Shown piece by piece: positions 61,164-64,000 of a stretch of 64,000 nucleotides of DNA; within the stretch, counting starts at the first letter, position 1, and each line of letters starts with the position of its first letter. The translations under genes and the position numbers were made by a program. Where the stretch lies: NCBI RefSeq assembly GCF_039904985.1, contig NZ_CP157005.1:2170001-2234000 (forward strand), in the 5' to 3' direction. The notes under the pieces are model-generated. The model was not told where the DNA came from. It searched no databases and was given only the letters and a program-made list of their open reading frames with translations. Origin of the DNA: Methylomonas sp. AM2-LC. GTDB lineage: Bacteria; Pseudomonadota; Gammaproteobacteria; Methylococcales; Methylomonadaceae.

Positions 61164-62138
61164 ATGTCAAACCACTTCCTTAAGAATATTGAAATCAATC
61201 AATACAAATGCTTCAATGGCCTGGAAGCCAAAGGTTTTAAGCGTATTAATCTAGTTAGCGGTAAAAACAATATTGGTAAAACCGCTTTTATGGAAGCTTG
61301 TTTTATTAATCTGTATGCTAAAGATATCAAGTATTTATTGATTGGTCTCATTACCGTAAAAGCCATGCGCGAAAAAAGAAATATTACTGGCGGTATCGAT
61401 GCCGAGTGCGCGCGTAGTTTTTTAGAATATATAAAAGACATTAAACTCAGCTCCAATATTAATAAACAGTTTTTAGCCATTAAAGAAAATAACGAAATCA
61501 AAGCCTACTTTGGCACTATTAATGACAGCGTGGTTAACATTGCAGCCAATAAAATAGAATTTGATAGTTATCAGCATGTTGGTACATTTAATTTTATAGA
61601 AAGCTCAGGCTGGTCGGATGCCAAACTGGCACAAGCCTATCATTTCATTCAGAAACAGGATAAAGAAGCCGAATTAAATCATTTAATTAACGCTTTTGAT
61701 CACAGCATACTTAATTTTAAAGTCATCGGCGATAAACCGCAGTGCTGCGTGGCCGAGTCGGGCAAGCGAGAATACCGCGACATTGTGGAATTTGGCGAAG
61801 GTTTACGTCACTTTATTACCCTGGTGTGTGGTATTTGTGCCAATCGTAATGGTTATTTGTTTATAGACGAAATTGATAAAGGCGTGCACTACAGTAAGCT
61901 AGATAAACTCTCAGAATTAGTATTCAGCATTTCCAAACAATGTAATTGTCAGATATTTGCTACCACCCATTCTCAGCAAATGCTAGAGTCTTACGCACGC
62001 ATGTGTCAAAAACTTCAAGAATCTGATGTTAGCTATACAACCTTAATCAAAAACACGCAAAACAAAGTCAAAGCCATGACTCTGGATTACGAAATGCTCA
62101 CCGATATTATTTTTGACCAAGGCTACAAGGTTAAATAA
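61164..62138 (+). CDS. AAA_15/OLD-like ATPase, orphan
   Basis: This 324-residue SMC/RecF-like ATPase has an N-terminal NIEINQYKCFNGLE strand and NLVSGKNNIGKTAFMEA (Walker A). FGEGLRHFITLVCG serves as a signature motif, YLFIDEIDKGVHYSKL is Walker B, and QIFATTHSQQMLE is the switch His. The layout is that of AAA_15 proteins from OLD, retron and Septu-type defence systems. No TOPRIM, HNH or reverse transcriptase gene adjoins it. It could be a solitary defence ATPase or a fragment of a lost system. Confidence 0.82.
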   Translation: MSNHFLKNIEINQYKCFNGLEAKGFKRINLVSGKNNIGKTAFMEACFINLYAKDIKYLLIGLITVKAMREKRNITGGIDAECARSFLEYIKDIKLSSNINKQFLAIKENNEIKAYFGTINDSVVNIAANKIEFDSYQHVGTFNFIESSGWSDAKLAQAYHFIQKQDKEAELNHLINAFDHSILNFKVIGDKPQCCVAESGKREYRDIVEFGEGLRHFITLVCGICANRNGYLFIDEIDKGVHYSKLDKLSELVFSISKQCNCQIFATTHSQQMLESYARMCQKLQESDVSYTTLIKNTQNKVKAMTLDYEMLTDIIFDQGYKVK

Positions 62139-62672
62139 ACGCAAATACCCCAAGATTAGGTGGCTGCTATGTCTGGCAGTTAGTTATTAATTTTAGCTAA
62201 TTGACCTCTGATGTATGCTATTGGTGATCAAGTATGTTGATTTATCACTATTGCACCCACATAGTATCAGGTAAATATTTATAGGATGTGTCTACGTCAG
62301 GAGGCGCATCAATCTCGAAAACGATGCACTTCGCTTCGTTCTGCACATCTACAGTCCATTGATTGAATTATAAAAAACCACACAGAATAGTTACGATGAC
62401 TAAGTTATTTGATAAACTGAGTTCGGCTTGGTCAAAAACCTTTACCTAGGCTCAGTGTACCTACAGCTAAAACCGCAAACAAAGGTGCCTGCTTTGTTGG
62501 TTTACTGGATTAGGGAACTCTATTCAAACTTTTTAGATACCTTATTTTTTTTCAGCCAGCTATCACCGTTAAATTTTGCTATTTAATTCTTTATTCTTGG
62601 TCTTGATAGCTGATAGACTCTACTTAAATTGCGGTTTATAGACTAATAATTGAGTCATTTATTCCTTAAAAA
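62139..62672. other. Intergenic region with dispersed repeat copy 2
   Basis: No gene is apparent. The repeat at 62282-62394 matches 33698-33809. The AT-rich remainder should contain the promoter of the GGDEF gene. Confidence 0.5.
62282..62394. repeat. About 112-bp dispersed repeat, copy 2
   Basis: This matches 33698-33809 in the same orientation: TAGGATGTG, CGTCAGGAGGCGCATCAATC, AGTCCATTGATT, GAATAGTTAC. The middle diverges most, where the copies differ by several bases. Confidence 0.8.
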
Positions 62673-64000
62673 ATGAACAGTACCGAATCAATACTAAAGC
62701 AGCAGAAAGCCAGATCATGGCTGGCTTTGCGAAAAAAAATACAACTCTACATCGGGTTTGCTGCGCTGTGGGTAACAGTTAGCTATCTGATAAGCGTGTA
62801 TGTGCTGCATTTTTCTGACATTGTTACGTTTTTTTCATGTCTCAACATAACCTTGTTTATGATACTCAGTTCGCTAGTGCTCTATAGCGGGTTAAATGAG
62901 GTTTTTGCTCGGCATAACAAGCAAATTGACAAGCTTAAGCAAAGTGAAGAAACTTTGCTCAGTGTGCTGAACGGCAGCCAATTAGGCTTTTGGGATTGGC
63001 ATCTTACCCGCAACGAGGTCAAACGCAATGCCACATGGGCAGAAATGTTAGGCTTTCATTTTAAAGAAATTAATGAAACCACCCAGCAATGGTCCGATTT
63101 TGTGCATCCGCAAGATCGAGAAGCCGCCTGCGCATCCATTGAAGCAGCACTAAAAGGTATCACTAGCGAACACCAACTGATGTATCGCATGAAAACCAAA
63201 TCCGGTGCCTATAAATGGATACTGGATCGGGCGCGAGTTGTGGAACGAGACGAATACGGCAATGCTGTGCGTATGAGCGGTACACATACCGATGTGGATG
63301 CCTTAAAAAAAACCGAACAAGCACTGCAAGCCAGCGAACAACGCTTTCGTGGTATTTTCGAAAACGCAGCAGTGGGTATTGCACAAGTGAATAGCGAGGG
63401 TAGTTTCCAGCTGGTCAATACAACCTTCTGCCACATTACTGGCTATAGTCATGATGAATTAATGTACAACATTAAATATTTTCAGGCCATTACCCATCCC
63501 GACGATCTGGGGCAGGACATTCATCTGTTTAAACAATTAATGAATGGAACGTTGAAACAATATGAACTGGAAAAACGCTATCTGTGCAAAGATGGTTCTA
63601 TAGCCTGGGTAAACTTATCGGTAGCGGCGTTACTGGATGAACAAGGCAGTATTTCCAGCATCAGCTCAGTGCAAGATATTACCCAGCAAAAGAGTTTACA
63701 AACCGAACTCGAATATCGGGCGCATATTGATTTCCTCACCGAAATTGCCAATCGCCGTTATTTTATAGAACTGGCTGAGAGAGAACTGGCCAGAACCCGG
63801 CGTTATCAGCAATCACTGGCCTTAATTATGCTGGATCTGGATTTTTTTAAACGCGTCAATGACGAATACGGTCACAAAGCCGGTGATAAAGTCTTGCAAA
63901 TGTTTAGCAGCATTTTACGCAACACCTTTCGCGCCGTGGATGTCATCGGTCGCCTGGGTGGTGAAGAATTCGCCGTACTATTACCACAAACCGATTTGGA
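62673..64000 (+). CDS. PAS-PAS-GGDEF diguanylate cyclase, 3-prime end beyond the window
   Basis: The ATG at 62673 opens a frame with no stop before 64000 (at least 442 residues). Two transmembrane helices (about residues 25-47 and 53-73) are followed by two PAS/PAC modules (about 95-215 and 225-345, with LGFWDWHLTRNEV, GAYKWILDRARVV and GSIAWVNLSVAAL). A GGDEF domain comes next: DFLTEIANRRYF, MLDLDFFKRVND and GRLGGEEFAVLLP. The GGEEF loop is catalytically competent. It is a cyclic di-GMP synthase that senses a ligand or redox state. An EAL domain could follow outside the window. Confidence 0.92.
   Translation, partial: MNSTESILKQQKARSWLALRKKIQLYIGFAALWVTVSYLISVYVLHFSDIVTFFSCLNITLFMILSSLVLYSGLNEVFARHNKQIDKLKQSEETLLSVLNGSQLGFWDWHLTRNEVKRNATWAEMLGFHFKEINETTQQWSDFVHPQDREAACASIEAALKGITSEHQLMYRMKTKSGAYKWILDRARVVERDEYGNAVRMSGTHTDVDALKKTEQALQASEQRFRGIFENAAVGIAQVNSEGSFQLVNTTFCHITGYSHDELMYNIKYFQAITHPDDLGQDIHLFKQLMNGTLKQYELEKRYLCKDGSIAWVNLSVAALLDEQGSISSISSVQDITQQKSLQTELEYRAHIDFLTEIANRRYFIELAERELARTRRYQQSLALIMLDLDFFKRVNDEYGHKAGDKVLQMFSSILRNTFRAVDVIGRLGGEEFAVLLPQTDL

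Noticed and set aside
1..64000. tRNA or rRNA genes
   Set aside because: I saw no stretch with a T-loop GGTTCGA context plus acceptor pairing, and no rRNA-like sequence. Reading by eye could miss one.

Overview
The window looks like the chromosome of a gammaproteobacterial methanotroph (order Methylococcales). The main reason is a lanthanide-type methanol dehydrogenase (xoxF, 38376-40229). The multihaem/monohaem cytochrome genes beside it, type III glutamine synthetase, IPTL-type exosortase H and numerous short dispersed repeats fit that lineage but do not prove it. No rRNA, tRNA or CRISPR array was seen.

Region 1 (about 0.4-18.1 kb, nearly all minus strand) is an accessory island. In transcription order it holds a secreted alpha-toroid/LRR protein with an exosortase-H-like sorting signal in its middle, a transglutaminase-like secreted protein without the catalytic Cys, a 1.6-kaa RHS-repeat protein with an HExxH-containing C-terminal tip, two paralogous exported proteins (immunity candidates), exosortase H, an exosortase-associated membrane protein and a small anchored protein. 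Upstream lie AT-rich genes for small exported or membrane proteins, a pair of 171-bp inverted repeats, and an orphan protein whose C-terminal tail matches that of the RHS protein. I regard this as the most interesting system: a surface or secreted polymorphic-toxin locus carrying its own sorting enzyme.

Region 2 (18.3-29.6 kb) is mostly housekeeping: an AbrB/PIN toxin-antitoxin pair, glnN preceded by NtrC-like and sigma-54-like sites, a membrane diguanylate cyclase, an outer-membrane protein, uvrD, fxsA, cutA and a dsbD with a doubled N-terminal domain. Region 3 (29.6-33.6 kb) is a two-gene ATPase system whose second gene ends in almost identical 126-bp TPR repeats.

Region 4 (34-43.2 kb) is respiratory: a DUF1924-type cytochrome c with cytochrome b561, a Cyc2-like porin-cytochrome with two small cytochromes c, then xoxF, an orphan HigA-like antitoxin and a glycosyltransferase-like membrane protein, all punctuated by a 200-290-bp dispersed repeat. 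Region 5 (43.2-50.6 kb) pairs an AcvB/VirJ lipase-like protein with MprF, suggesting synthesis and turnover of aminoacyl-phosphatidylglycerol. A ferritin-like diiron protein, a DinB-fold protein and a small ABM-like protein follow.

Region 6 (50.8-62.2 kb) is a genomic scrapyard: a PIN toxin pair, a decayed ccdAB locus, a phage portal gene on the plus strand, GntR/PfkB/Hsp20 genes, a glutathione S-transferase fragment fused to a broken HEPN gene, terminase genes on the minus strand, and an orphan AAA ATPase. The window ends inside a PAS-PAS-GGDEF protein.
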